Below, piece after piece: positions 11,550 through 23,162 of a stretch of DNA of 64,000 nt; within the stretch, counting starts at the first letter, position 1, and each line of letters starts with the position of its first letter. The notes beneath the pieces are model-generated. The model saw nothing but the letters and a program-made list of their open reading frames with translations. It searched no databases and was not told where the DNA came from. Origin of the DNA: Daedaleopsis sinensis (lineage: Eukaryota; Basidiomycota; Agaricomycetes; Polyporales; Polyporaceae); contig CM066307.1 of assembly GCA_033807695.1 (NCBI GenBank), forward strand, positions 2,976,001-3,040,000. The letters run 5' to 3'. Position numbers and translations under genes: made by a program.

Positions 11550-14500
11550 ATGCCTCCGAGGACTCCAATCACCCCCATCATGGCCGGCATCTCCGCCGCC
11601 CTCAACATCCTCCGCACACCCCTCACACCGCGCTTCGGCAAGCTCGAGCTCCCGGGCGCGGAGCACGAGCCACTCGCGTCTGGAGATGGCCTCGCAGCGG
11701 ACAAGTGCGAGCTCAGGATAGAGGGCATGACTTGCGGCGCGTGTGTGGAGGTGCGTCCCGTCTCGACCGTTACCATAGCGGCTCGCTCACTCGCTTGTGC
11801 TGCTGCAGTCGATAGAAGGCATGCTCCGAAACCAGCCGGGCATATACTCGGTCAAGGTCGCCTTGCTTGCAGAACGCGGTGTCGTAGAGTACGACCCTAC
11901 GATATGGGACGCGGACAAGATCATCAGCGTGAGTGTCTCTCTGTGCCCGTCTTTCTCCCCTCCATTCTCGAGGTCGGTTTCCTGCGCCCTGTGTACGCAC
12001 AGCTATCGAGGCTACGCAGAGTGTGTGTGCCGGTGCAGCGTTTGCGGTCTGTCCATCATGTCACGCACTGCGCTATGGCTGGTGTGTCCGACGTTTCACC
12101 CCCTTTCTCCGTCGTCTTCAATCAGCTGCTCGGAATACTGGATCCTGCGGGAAAGGCTATGCTCCGAAGTTTCATCCAGCCCATGCATCATGACCTATCA
12201 TGACATACAGTTCTAGTGTGCATAATCACTCTTGTGGGGGCTAAGCGCTCGCTCACCCGCTGACCTCAGCGTGCTATCTTGAGCCATTTTAGCTGACGAT
12301 ATCTCTTGAGCTATTTTCGCCGATGTCGCTCTTTGGTATGACTGCGTGCAGAAACTCACCTGTTTGCTCCAGGAAATATCAGACATTGGTTTCGACGCGA
12401 CCCTCATTCCTCCAGCGCGTTCGGATACGATCACCCTCCGCATATATGGCATGACATGCTCAGCGTGCACATCGACCGTTGAGCAGGAGCTGGGCGCTAT
12501 GCCTGGCGTCTCTGCTGTCTCAGTCGCTTTAACCACCGAGCTATGTCAAGTCACCTTCGACCGCGCAATGGTCGGTCCTCGAGAGCTCGTCGAGCGAATA
12601 GAGGATATGGGCTTCGACGCAATGGTTTCCGACCATGAGGATTCCACACAGCTTCGGTCGCTCGCACGCACTAAAGAAATTCAGGAATGGTATACGCGCT
12701 TCAAATGGAGTCTGATCTTCGCCATACCCGTTTTCTTCATTACCATGATCGCCAAGAAGATTCCCTTCCTGGGGCCAATAGTCGAGCACCAGATGTGTCG
12801 AGGCGTCTATGTCGGCGACCTCCTCGGGCTCATCCTCACCACTCCCGCAATGTTCTGGGTAGGACAGCGTTTCTTCAGGAATGCATACAAATCTCTCAAG
12901 CACGGGAGCGCGACTATGGACGTACTCATTTCCCTCGGTTCTTCTGCGGCTTACTTTTACTCTATTGGCGCTATGATATTCATGGCTTTCAACACGCTGG
13001 AGTATCACCCTATGGTCTTCTTCGACACCAGCACTATGCTTATCATGTTCGTCTCTCTCGGACGATACCTTGAAAATCGTGCCAAGGGGAAGACCAGCGC
13101 CGCGCTGACCGATCTCATGGCGCTCGCTCCCTCCATGGCCACTATCTACACCGACGCCCCAGCATGCACGCAGGAGAAGAAGATTGCCACCGAGCTCCTA
13201 CAGGTTGGCGATACAGTCAAGCTCGTTCCCGGCGAGAAGATCCCCGCAGACGGTACGGTACTGAAGGGTAACTCCAGTGTGGATGAAAGCGCTGTCACCG
13301 GCGAGCCCGTTCCTGTGCTCAAACAGGTCGGGGACAGTGTCATTGGTGGTACACTCAACGGCCTCGGCACATTCGACATGACGGTAACGCGCGCAGGCAA
13401 GGACACCGCTCTGGCTCAGATCGTCAAGCTTGTGGAAGAGGCTCAGACGTCGAAGGCGCCGATCCAGGCGTTCACCGACAAGGTCGCGGGCTACTTCGTG
13501 CCAGCCGTCATCTCGCTCTCACTTCTCACCTTCATCGCATGGATGGTCATCTCGCAAAACGTCGACGAGGACGCCCTGCCCTCCCTCTTCCATGCACACG
13601 GCGCTTCGAAGTTGGCAATCTGTCTGCAGCTCTGCATATCCGTCGTCGTCGTCGCGTGCCCGTGCGCGCTCGGGCTGAGCACGCCCACCGCGATCATGGT
13701 GGGTACCGGGATGGGTGCGAAGAACGGCATTCTCATCAAGGGTGGTCGTGCACTCGAGGCGAGCCGCTTCATCAAGCGCATCGTCCTCGACAAGACCGGC
13801 ACTGTCACAGAGGGCAAGCTCACCGTCGCCGATGTCTCCTGGGCCCCGGCCAGCGACCACAGCGACCTGCACTCCGTGGTCGGGTCGCTCGACGATGCGC
13901 CTCTCACTACCAAGGTGATCGGCAACGTTACCCGCGCGGACATCATCGCCATGGTTGCGGCCACCGAGGCGCGTTCCGAGCACCCCCTCGCGAAGGCGGT
14001 CGCGGTCTACGGCAAGGAGCTCCTGAACAAGTCCATGGTCGCCATTCCCGAGGTCTCGATCGACGCGTTCGAAAGCGTTACCGGCGCTGGGGTGCAGGCC
14101 AAGATCGCCCTGCCCGCCGGGAAGGCCCAGCAAACGATCTTCGTCGGGAACGCGCGCTTCGCGCTCCAGTCTGCCGAGGCGCACCTCCCTTCCGTGCTCG
14201 ATGCGTTCGTGGCGAGTGCAGAGACGCACGGCCGCACCACCATCTTCGTGTCAATCGCCGGCCCGTCTGGCAAGCCCGTGCCCGTCCTCGCGATCGCCCT
14301 CTCCGACGCCCCGCGGCCGTCGTCCGTGCAGGCCATCCGCGTCTTGCAGGAGATGGGCATCGAGGTGCACATGCTGACGGGCGACGCGAAGGGCACGGCG
14401 ATGGCGGTCGCGAAGCAGGTCGGCATCAAGCCGGAGAACGTCATGGCCAGCATGAGTCCGAAGGGCAAGGCGTCCGTCGTGACCGACCTCATCGAAAGGT

Positions 14501-15091
14501 ATGGCGGAGGCGTCGCCATGGTATGTACTCTAGCCTTACTCCCGGGGCCAGTCGCTGACCCCCTTGCGTGCTTCTCAGGTCGGCGACGGCATCAACGACT
14601 CTCCCTCGCTCGTCGCGGCCTCCGTCGGCATCGCGCTCTCGTCGGGCACCTCCGTCGCGATCGAGGCCGCCGACATCGTGCTCATGCGCTCGGACCTGCT
14701 CGACGTCGTCGCCGCGCTGCACCTCTCCCGCGCGATCTTCGCGACGATCCGGCGCAACCTGCTCTGGGCGTGCCTGTACAACGTGCTCGGCATCCCGCTC
14801 GCGATGGGCTTCTTCCTCCCGCTCGGGGTGAGCCTCCCACCGATGGGCGCCGCCGCGGCTATGGCGTCCTCGTCCGTGAGCGTCGTGACGAGCTCGCTGC
14901 TGCTCAAGCGCTGGGTCCGCCCCGCGACGAGTTTGATGCCCGGGGAGGTCACCCCGCGCGAGTCGCTGCTGGACGGCGCGCGGGATGTGCTCGGGGATGT
15001 CTGGGAGCGCGTGAAGAGCGTGGTGCGGCCCGGGAGGAGAGACGCGTCTGGGTACAGCCAGCTGCCGGTCGAGATGAGCGAGGCGGTATAG
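11550..15091 (+). CDS. CCC2: P1B-type copper-transporting ATPase (CCC2/ATP7-like)
   Basis: Pumps Cu(I) into the secretory pathway, where it loads multicopper oxidases such as laccases and ferroxidases. Exons 11550-11750, 11809-11928, 12373-14520 and 14579-15091 total 2982 nt, or 993 residues. Two N-terminal heavy-metal-binding domains carry GMTCGAC (about residue 60) and GMTCSAC (about 132). Later motifs are the TGE loop ([10 protein letters not shown]), the intramembrane CPC site [12 protein letters not shown] (about 535), the phosphorylation site DKTGT (about 580), SEHPLA (about 641) and [10 protein letters not shown] (about 825). The membrane helices fit the P1B pattern. All catalytic residues are present, so the pump looks functional. 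The second intron is 444 nt, far longer than neighbouring introns. Confidence 0.96.
11929..12372 (+). other. Long intron of the copper ATPase gene
   Basis: 444 nt, spliced from ATCAGC|GTGAGT to CTCCAG|GAAATA. The flanking exons join the first metal-binding domain without loss of conserved residues, so no coding exon is needed inside. Two near-identical segments (CTTGAGC.ATTTT.GC) lie in tandem at about 12277-12321. No RNA gene recognised. Confidence 0.7.
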
Positions 15092-15594
15092 TTAGGCTTG
15101 GGTTTCGTGGTCCTTTCTTTGTCTCTTGTGCACTTTACTTGTTGGGTTTATGAAGTGCGCTTTGCTTGTGAGATCCGATGGACTGACAGTAGTTACTAGT
15201 AGATGGTGGTGCATCCGTCTTACCACACGTTCGTTCGCTTTTTCGATGTCGTATTTATACATCCGCGGAAATGCTCTAATAACTCGTTCGTCCTGTGTAC
15301 TTTTTGCTTCATATGTATTTACTACATACATCAACGTTTCAACGCCAATGCAGACTCGATCTCCTTGAATAGCTTGTGGTTAATGTCGGCGGATAGATCT
15401 TGATCTCGCCAATCTCCGGTGGCGCGCCCAGCTGAGGACTTCAACGTTCAGTAAGTATACTCCGTTGGCAGACCACCGTCTTGCCATGCACATGCGGCGG
15501 GTCTGACTCAAGCAACACATTTGCGTGATCAAACTTGCCATGATAGTGCAGCTCTAGGTGCATGTGTAAAGAGCTTGACACCCGCAACCCGTCG
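15092..15594. other. Convergent intergenic region CCC2/JJJ1
   Basis: 503 bp of AT-richer sequence between two stop codons, presumably both 3' UTRs. Nothing else seen. Confidence 0.6.
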
Positions 15595-17851
15595 TCATCT
15601 CTTCTTCTTTCCCTTTCCGCCCGGCTGACTTCGCGCTTGCGGTGTCGCGAGCGCATGGCTGGGCTCGTCCCGGAGGTGCGCAAACAGCTGCGTCTTGCTG
15701 CCAAATTGCGTGTGACACACATTGCACACCTACGTAGGAACCCTCAGTCTCAGACCGAGCCGCCATGAGCAGGAGCCAGCCCATAGACGTGTACGTACCG
15801 TCGCGGTGGTGGTGTCCGTCTGTGTCTGCGGCTTCCCCTCCGCAGCCGCCTTCTTTGCGGCCTCCTTCGCGCGTCGTTTCTCCTTCTTGCTGGGCGCGCG
15901 CTGGCCAGGGGCGTCCTCAGGCTCGTCGTCGGCACCTTTGGGGGTGGCAACGCCACTGTTGGGCGTGTCGGCACCCCTGTCCCCGTCGACGAAACTGACA
16001 ACGTCCGGAAGGGTGGCGTCTCGCTTGCGCGACCGCCTCTCTGATTTTGGCGGGGTATCCGGCGGGGGTGCTCGAGCGGCTTTGGGCCGGCCCTTCTTCC
16101 GCTTGCCTCTTGACGTTAGCAAAGACTCCTCGTCGTCCTCGGCTTCTGGATTCGGACTGGCTTCAGCTTCAGCTGCAGGGGGCTCGACTTCTAATTTCGC
16201 GCTGGCAGCCTGGGCATCGCCCTCGCCCTCGCCCTCGCCCTCACCCTCACCCTCACCCTCACCCTCCTGCACTTTCTCGCCATCGGACGCAGGAGGCTCC
16301 TCGTCAGGCTCTGACCCGGGTGTGCCCATACCCTCGGGCTCGGACTCCGGCTCGAGCCCGAGCTCCTCGTGCTCCTGCTCCATCTCCCGCCTGAGCGCGT
16401 CGACCGCGCGCATGTGCTTCCGGCTGCGCTCGTGGCTGTCCCACGCGGCCTCGCTCCGGAAGCTCTTCCCGCACGCGACGCACTCCCACTCCTCCGCGTC
16501 CTCACCCTCCCCCGCGGCCCACTCGAGGTCAACGGCCTCGTCCCGCCCGTGCGTCTTCTGCCACTCCTGCTCGACGAACACCGGGACGGGCGCGGTGGGG
16601 GCGGACGCCGCGGGGGCGACGGGCCTGGGCGTGCGTGCGCCCGGGCCCTGGGGCGTGCCCGGGACTTGGGCCTGCTGCGCGAGGTGTGTCTTGTAGCGCG
16701 GGTCGCGTTTGCGGATGAATATGGCGAGGGACTACAGGGGATTCGAGATGGGAGATGGACGGTCAGCGGTCGGTGGGGTCTGGATGGAAGGAGTAAACGC
16801 ACCCGGACGGTGTCGTTGTACTCCTTGCGCGCATCGTCTCTCGCCTTCTTGTTGTCACGCTCCATCAGTCTGATGGGCGTTGTGTTCGACGGGTCTCTGG
16901 TTTATTTTTGTGAAAGGTTCGACGCACCTACGGACCCTCCTGTCGGGAGCTTCAGAGATGTTCCACTGGTCTGCCCATTCAAACTCCTTTCCTGTCACGA
17001 AGTTGGTCCAGTAGGTGTAGAACGTGCGTGCGCATTTGTCCTTGTCCTCCCTCGAGGGGGGAAGCCATGGCCAAGTAGAATCACCGAATGCCGGAAGGGC
17101 GGCGTCGGCGAATTGTTTTTCGTCGTGGGCAAGGCGGTCGAAGAGGTTGCGGTAGATTGTGAAGAAGCTCTTCGAGGAACGGGTCGATGGTTGTGAAAAA
17201 GGAGTGTGGAAAGGTACGTACATTCGGCCCGTCGTCGAAACCGCTATGTATGGACGTATCGAAGAATTGGGCGAGGTGGCGGACAGTCAACCCACGATCT
17301 CGCGCGCGAGGGGGTGGGGCTCCCTTTCTGATCTCTTCAAACACGGCGGCGGCATCCGGTTCTGGAATGAGGGAGGCGCGATGGCTGTCATACCATGCTC
17401 GTTCCTAAGAGAGTATTTGCTGAGGGGTCGGAGGATGAATATAGAAGACTGAGGGATAGTACATACCTGTTCATCGCTGAGGACCTGGAGATCGAGTGAG
17501 CTATGCTGCGGATCGGTCGCGCAAGCGTGTTGCGAGCTGACCAACCTCGTAGGCTTGCTGTATGGCGGCAAACCGATTCGTCGCGCCCTCTATGTCGTGA
17601 GCGTTTTTGTCGGGGTGGTGGACGAGAGCCAACCTCCTGAACGATTTCTGCAGGTAGTGCGTTCAGTCACCGCCAAATCCGAAGGTTGTAGCTCAATTGC
17701 GCCAGCAGTTGCTCCATGGGAAGGTACATACCTTGATCTCGTCCGCTGTGGCCGATTCTTCGACCTCGAGGAGAGCGTAGTAATCTGGGGGACCTGTTGC
17801 TGCGTCGGCCCCTTCGCCTGCACCCCGAGGGGTGGATTCGCGTGCCCCCAT
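15595..17851 (-). CDS. JJJ1: J-domain and C2H2 zinc-finger protein, JJJ1/DNAJC21 type
   Basis: Hsp70 co-chaperone that, in yeast and animals, helps release and recycle late 60S ribosome biogenesis factors. Minus-strand exons: 17732-17851, 17546-17647, 17467-17484, 17222-17404, 16928-17169, 16803-16869, 15799-16731 and 15595-15729. They total 1800 nt, or 599 residues. The J domain (about 24-95) has [18 protein letters not shown] and the HPD motif ([10 protein letters not shown]). A conserved middle region follows ([33 protein letters not shown]). The first zinc finger is [22 protein letters not shown] (about 320-345). A Gly-Glu repeat and basic stretches follow. The last exon holds a second finger ([18 protein letters not shown]) and a Lys-rich tail. 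The domain order is that of JJJ1. An 18-nt exon encodes VLSDEQ at the end of the J domain. Confidence 0.93.
16212..16266. repeat. Hexanucleotide repeat encoding Gly-Glu in JJJ1
   Basis: Tandem CCCTCG/CCCTCA units on the plus strand encode an uninterrupted Gly-Glu run on the minus strand inside the JJJ1 coding sequence. Likely length-variable between strains. Confidence 0.75.
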
Positions 17852-18084
17852 CGTAGCCTTACTCTCAGCTAGCCTCGAGGGTATAGAAGAGGAGGGTCTA
17901 GCAGTCCGGGTAGATCGTAGGTGAGTGATCGAGTTAAAAGATGATCTAGCCGAGCCACAACGCGCGCACACGCGTAGGCGCACAAGCGCGTCACGGCTTC
18001 GACCCACTCTCCCATCCACTCTGCTTGGTGCATCTACTCTTCTTCAAAGCTTCCTGGTGTAACGTTACATACTCTCTGGACAGA
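17852..18084. promoter_or_regulatory. Bidirectional promoter JJJ1/TIM13
   Basis: 233 bp between divergent start codons. No TATA box evident. Inferred from layout. Confidence 0.5.
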
Positions 18085-18630
18085 ATGAGCTCGCTGTTTG
18101 GTGGCCTTAGAGACTCGCCCGCACCGACATCTTCTCCGGATGGTATGTCGTCGATTCTACAGCAACACTACGGTCACTCATACGCATACTTGGACACCAA
18201 CAGAGGTCGCGGCGCGCATGGCGAGCATTAAGAGCTCAATCCGCAACGAGCTCGCTCTTCAGAACGTACAAGAACTTATGACAGTGAGCTTCCGTCTTAT
18301 CCCGTTCTTCAGCTTCAGTCTGAACCGTGGCACGTGCAGAAACTCAGTGACAAGTGCTACGTCAAGTGCGTCCCCAAGCCCGGTACCTCCCTCTCTGGCT
18401 CTGAAGAGGTATGTCGTATGCTACTCCTCACCTCCTGTACGCTCAAATTGTCATGCATAGAAATGCCTCTCGCAGTGTATGGACCGGTATTTGGAAGCAT
18501 GTACGCCCACTCTTTCTTTCTTCTTCTCTACGCTCTATTCAACGTCCTTTTGCTCGCTGTAGTCGACATCATCAGCAGAACGTACGTTGCACGACTCAAA
18601 AAGGAGCGCGTCGACTCCCAACTATCATAG
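18085..18630 (+). CDS. TIM13: Mitochondrial small Tim chaperone TIM13
   Basis: Intermembrane-space chaperone that, with Tim8, escorts hydrophobic precursors between the TOM and TIM22 complexes. Exons 18085-18142, 18204-18283, 18340-18408, 18461-18500 and 18563-18630 give 315 nt, or 104 residues. The twin CX3C motif is intact: CYVKC, 16 residues of loop, then CLSQC. The loop KPGTSLSGSEE and the following MDRYLEAFDIISRTYVARL match TIM13 better than TIM8, TIM9 or TIM10. It converges with UBA4, with only about 160 bp between the stop codons. Identification is secure at family level and good at TIM13 level. Confidence 0.92.
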
Positions 18631-18794
18631 AGTCGTATCAGACCCCGTCCCTACTCATTACATAGTACGCTCTATAATGCATCGCACATTTTCACCGTAT
18701 TCCTCTTTCTATTGTCCTTCAAAAGGTTCAACAGGATCACGGAGCTCCTTTCCCTCTCTCGACTTAGACATTACAACCGTGCGGTTGCTCTTAC

Positions 18795-20422
18795 CTAGTA
18801 CACCGGGAAGCTCTCGTCCACCTCGCGAGCCCACGCTCGCAGCCCACCAACCAGATCTTTCACCACCCCACCTCTCCCTGCCGCCCGGAGTGCCTCGACA
18901 GCAAGCTGCGAGTCGTTCCCTAACCGACACACGACGTACAGAGGCTCTTCTGCCCCACTGGCCACGAGGCTCAACGGATTGGCGAGCAGTTCCTTGATGG
19001 GAACATCTACACGAAGTGGTCGGTGCAAAGATGACGACACCGAAACTGACCATCAGGAGCAACCTACTTGTCGCGCCAGGAATATGGCAGATGCCAAATT
19101 CCGTACGGGGGCGGACATCGAGAATTTGGGGGTGGTTAGCGACGGCGTCCAGACCGTCTCTCAAATCCTGAAGTGCAATAGAAATGTCACTATGGTTTCC
19201 CCAAATGCACTCGAGGAGGGCCAACGAACCTTGGCACTTATCCGAGTGTCTGGTGTGCCGCCGACGAGGCCTCGCTCGACCCAGTCTGGCCGGTCGCCTC
19301 CGCAGAATGCGACATAGTCGGTCTGTTCGATGCTTCCTATTCGTTCGCCCTCATCACCACACGCAGGACATGTCGCTCTCCGAGCCCGCAGCTTGACGCT
19401 GCGGAACGGCGGCATGGCGAGCGCGGAGAACATAAGCAGCGATGGTTTGCCGTCTGTCCGAGGCATGCGGCAGCGAACGATGAAGTGGATGGCGGAATGC
19501 TCCTACCATGCATCCCGGTGAGGATCTTGATGGCCTCGAGGGCCTGGAGGTTCCCGATGACCCCAGTAATAGCCCCGAGCACCCCAAGCTCCTCACAGGA
19601 TCCCGCGAGCTCGGGCGCGGGGGGCTTCGGGAACAAGCACCTGAAGCACGGCCCCCTCTCACCGGTCGCGGCAAGTTCAGCGTTCGCTGCGGAAGACTCG
19701 GAGGACTTGAGCGGGAGGTTGTACGTGCAGAGCTGCCCGTCGAGCTGCTGCGCGGCGCCGCTCACGAGGGGCGTCCCGAGGCGGACGGCGGTGTCCGAGA
19801 GCAGGTACCGTGTGGGCAGGTTGTCGGTGCAGTCGAGGATGAGGTCGTACGGCGCGAGCAGCTCTACTGCGTTTGACGCCGTGAGCGCTGCTACGGTCGG
19901 CTTCACGTGCACTCGGGAGTTCATCCTGCGTAGATGTGAGCGTGCGGTCTGGGGTATCGAGAGCACGAAGGTGGGCTAGCGGACGTACTGCTTGACAGCC
20001 TCGGCCGCGGAGAGGACCTTGGCCATGCCCACCCTGCTCTCGGTGTGGAGAACCTGGCGCTGCAGATTGGAGATCTCCACTACATCGTGGTCGATAATAC
20101 CAATCGTTCCTGTGACAAAGGTGCCAGCGTCGGTACCAACATAGTATGCGATTTGATGAATGACTGACCGACACCCGCGGCGGCGAGATACTGCAGAGCA
20201 GGACAGCCGAGTCCGCCCGCGCCGACAATGGCTACCGAGGCTTTTGATAGCTTGAGCTGTCCTGTGCATTTGGAGTCAACGATTGAACTTCCTGGATTGT
20301 TGGGCCGCCTCGGGCGTGAAGCGACCTTGCAGTCCGAAGCTATCGAGAATCATTTGCCGACCATATCGTCGGTAGTCTTCCAGCGGAAAAGTGGGCTGGG
20401 GCTCCACGCCAGTGAATGCCAT
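18795..20422 (-). CDS. UBA4: Adenylyltransferase and sulfurtransferase UBA4/MOCS3
   Basis: E1-like enzyme that adenylates and thiolates the ubiquitin-like sulfur carrier URM1 (and MOCS2A where molybdopterin is made), for tRNA wobble-uridine thiolation. Minus-strand exons 20326-20422, 20169-20261, 19989-20109, 19507-19925, 19230-19453, 19068-19167 and 18795-19006 give 1266 nt, or 421 residues. The E1 part has [14 protein letters not shown], the nucleotide-binding loop [33 protein letters not shown] and a CPACG zinc pair. The C-terminal rhodanese domain has [13 protein letters not shown] and the active loop [10 protein letters not shown] (Cys near 378). The ATG at 20422 is the first in frame with a clean model. 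Many homologues carry a longer N-terminus, so an upstream exon before 20730 is possible. Confidence 0.92.
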
Positions 20423-20729
20423 GCCGAGTTCCTACAGACTGGATAGAGAGAAAGATGCGGTTGTGGGTCAAAAGAGTCTCGAGATCGGAGATGCCGGAAC
20501 GGGATATGTAGACGCCCATTCAACTGAACTCGACGCGCCTTGAAATACGCCGTCATTGTCCACCATGCTTTGTCCCTCTTCCTCTCTCTCAGCACGCCGC
20601 TGGCTCCTTGTCTGTGCAAATACCTCACGTGTGGACTCTCTGAAGGAGCCCTAGTATCTACAGCAGTCCCAGTCCAAATAATCACTCAGCTTTCCAGTCC
20701 GCACTTGGTAGCCAGAGGACGTTCGCACC
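20423..20729. promoter_or_regulatory. Bidirectional promoter UBA4/APC10
   Basis: 307 bp between divergent start codons. It may include an unrecognised first exon of UBA4. Inferred from layout. Confidence 0.45.
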
Positions 20730-21705
20730 ATGGCTAGCGCAAGTGCCAACATTCCCGGCACCCCACTCATACCTGGCGAGCCAATAATCGCACGAAGACG
20801 ACTGCCGGTTGCAGGGAGCAACAGCACCATCCTCGTTCCGCCGGGCGATGGTGCTCCAATAATGCATCCTGGTTAGTACTCGCGTCTCTCCGTCCCGCTT
20901 TCCGACGTATGATTATAATACATCCAGGCAAAATGCCGCCGCGTCTCCCCTGGCCGGACATCGGCCATCTTGGAAAGTGGTCCGTGTCGTCGTATAAGTT
21001 CGGCTTTGGTCCCGAGTGCTTGACGGACGAGGACCCCGATACGTTCTGGCAGTACGTTTTCGAGACTCGATGTTCTCTGTGCAAATGGTTGTTGAATCCC
21101 GATATCGCAGCTCCGACGGACCCCAGCCGCACTTCATCACCGTGGAGTTTCCGCGCAAGGTTGCAGTGCAGGTGCGTTGGTTGCGATCCCCCCCATTCAA
21201 ACCATCCAAACTGTGTACCGTTACCACAGAAAATCTCCATGTACCTCAGCTTCCCCCTCGACGACTCGTATACGCCCTCGACGATTGCAGTGCGCGCAGG
21301 GACAGGCAATGTGGACATGCAAGACATCCGCATCTTGTCCATCGAGAAGCCCGACGGCTGGATCACATTTGACGCGTCCATGGAGGTGAACGAAGACGGG
21401 GAAGGCTGGTGAGTCACTCTTCGTCTTCGAGAATCTCTCTATCGTCGTGCTGAATGGACTTACAGCAAATATCTCGAGGTGTACGTCATTCAGGTCATGA
21501 TCGTCGCCAACCATATGAACGGCAAAGACACCCATGTCCGCGGGCTCAAGCTCCTTGGACCTCTAGAGTGAGTTCATTTCGTCCTTACTTCATCGTCAAC
21601 GGCGTGACTCTGACCTCCATTGCTTGTAGGAACAAACTCCAGGCGCATGAGGAGCCTTTCCCATTCACGAATCCCCCATTCCGACTTTACCAATGCATTC
21701 GGTGA
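20730..21705 (+). CDS. APC10: Anaphase-promoting complex subunit 10 (DOC1)
   Basis: DOC-domain subunit of the APC/C ubiquitin ligase. Together with the coactivator it recognises the destruction box of cyclins and securin. Exons 20730-20871, 20928-21051, 21111-21171, 21230-21408, 21466-21567 and 21630-21705 total 684 nt, or 227 residues, a usual size. Diagnostic stretches are WSVSSYKFGFG, LTDEDPDTFW, SDGPQPHFITVEFPRKV, MYLSFPLDDSYTPSTIAVRAG and HVRGLKLLGP, which form the jelly-roll DOC fold. The C-terminus ends YQCIR; in animals an IR tail docks to the TPR subunit CDC27, so the terminal Ile-Arg here fits that role. Identification is secure. Confidence 0.95.
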
Positions 21706-22013
21706 GAGGTCGAAGTGACGAGCCGAAGGGATAAAGAAGTGTAGTATATGTCGCATTGAGTCGCTGGATGTACGAGTACTGGTTGCAGGGCCGTTTATCC
21801 CTTACGCCAATATAGGTCTTTAAATCGTCTGCTTACAAGTGCTACAACGACTCTGCGTAAAAGACGGTACTTTCGTACAGGTTTCGTAGTTATTTTTTCC
21901 TGATAAGTACTTCCGCGCCTTTGCACGCGACACGGACTTCGCTTCCGATCAGTTTCTATCACCTACAAGTTCAACGAAATCTACAACACGACCTTGTGCG
22001 TTCTGTCATAGCC
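21706..22013. other. Intergenic region APC10 to Alba-like gene
   Basis: 308 bp holding the APC10 3' end and the next promoter. Nothing recognised. Confidence 0.5.
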
Positions 22014-22840
22014 ATGAACGCGGAAGCGGGCCCATCCACCCCACAAGAAATCAGAATCACAAACCATGGCAAAATTAACAACTGGGTCTCTTTTGCACTT
22101 GACCACCTCCAGGTGGGTGAAGGCAGTGAGCCATACACGGCGAGAAGCACGCTGAGTACGAATGGGACAGCACAGAAGTATGATGATAGGCCGCTAGTCC
22201 TGCACACGTTGCCTGCCAAGGGCAAAGCAGCAGCAACGGAGGGACAGGCGGACGAGCCTGGGACGACAGCGGATTCCGCAATCCGTGTGGAGAAGGAAAT
22301 GAAGCGTGGCCACCTCCACCATTCCCTGTCGACCATCCCACGGCTGGTCTCCGTGGTGGAGATCATCAAGCGGGAGTATCTGAAGACACTTGACCCGACC
22401 CTCGCAGAAGGAGGCTCTCTGTCAGGACTTCACCAGTACAACGAGATCGGAGACCTGGAAGCCGCTGGGTACCTGGACAAGTCGGGGAACGAGGAGCAAG
22501 ACCGGCTCGAGTCCGTGGCGCGCGCGCTGCAGGGCCGAAACCAGTATGCCATACACCGCCTGCTGGCGAGCACACGAAGCTAACGGACGGCATTCACAGC
22601 TTACAGCAGAAAAAGACAGCGTTTATGCGGATCACGCTCTGTCGCAAGGAGCTCCCCGAGCTCGCCGCCAAGGGCGCAACGTGAGTGTGTGTCTGCGCTG
22701 GCGACGGGGTGCTCATCGCTCGATGTCGCTGCAGATACCAAAGTCCGTCTGTGCGTCGGCTGAGCAAGAGTGCGCGTGCGCGGGTCAAGAAACGAGTCAA
22801 GAGTTCCAAGGACAGCATCATCGTAGACAACGAGCAATAA
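22014..22840 (+). CDS. Alba-like DNA/RNA-binding protein
   Basis: Exons 22014-22543, 22600-22680 and 22735-22840 give 717 nt, or 238 residues. The N-terminal RITNHGKINNWVSFALDHLQ resembles the first strand and helix of the Alba fold, as in archaeal Alba and RNase P/MRP proteins of the Rpp25/Pop6 group. IPRLVSVVEIIKREYL resembles the second helix. MRITLCRKELPELAAKGATY fits a closing strand and tail. About 70 residues of low-complexity sequence sit between the first helix and the second. The C-terminus is basic (VRRLSKSARARVKKRVKSSK). The assignment rests on pattern similarity, so a role in RNase P/MRP or general nucleic-acid binding is an inference. Confidence 0.62.
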
Positions 22841-23162
22841 TGTAACTGGAATATGTAGTGTCGATAAGGGGTTATGTGGGAATGCAACGTAACTGCGTGA
22901 TATTTGCTCCGCACAAACAAAGCGCGAGCTGGACCGTGGCACTCGGCGACCCGGACATCCCTCCACATCGTCCTCCGTCTCATCCTCAACACCGCCGCCC
23001 CAATCCCGCCCCCGCGCCCGACGCCTCCCCCTCGCGCCAGCCGCCGCCTCGCCGCTCCCCGCCGCCCCACGCGCCCTCGGGCTTCTCGTCGTCTGGCACA
23101 TACCCCCGCTCGTAGTTGATCTCCGGCCTGCTCTAAAAAGGTCGGACGCGCCTGTGCCTCCG
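22841..23162. other. Intergenic region upstream of DDT/PHD gene
   Basis: 322 bp, very C-rich in its second half. An ORF runs through it but shows no family features. No motif recognised. Confidence 0.45.
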
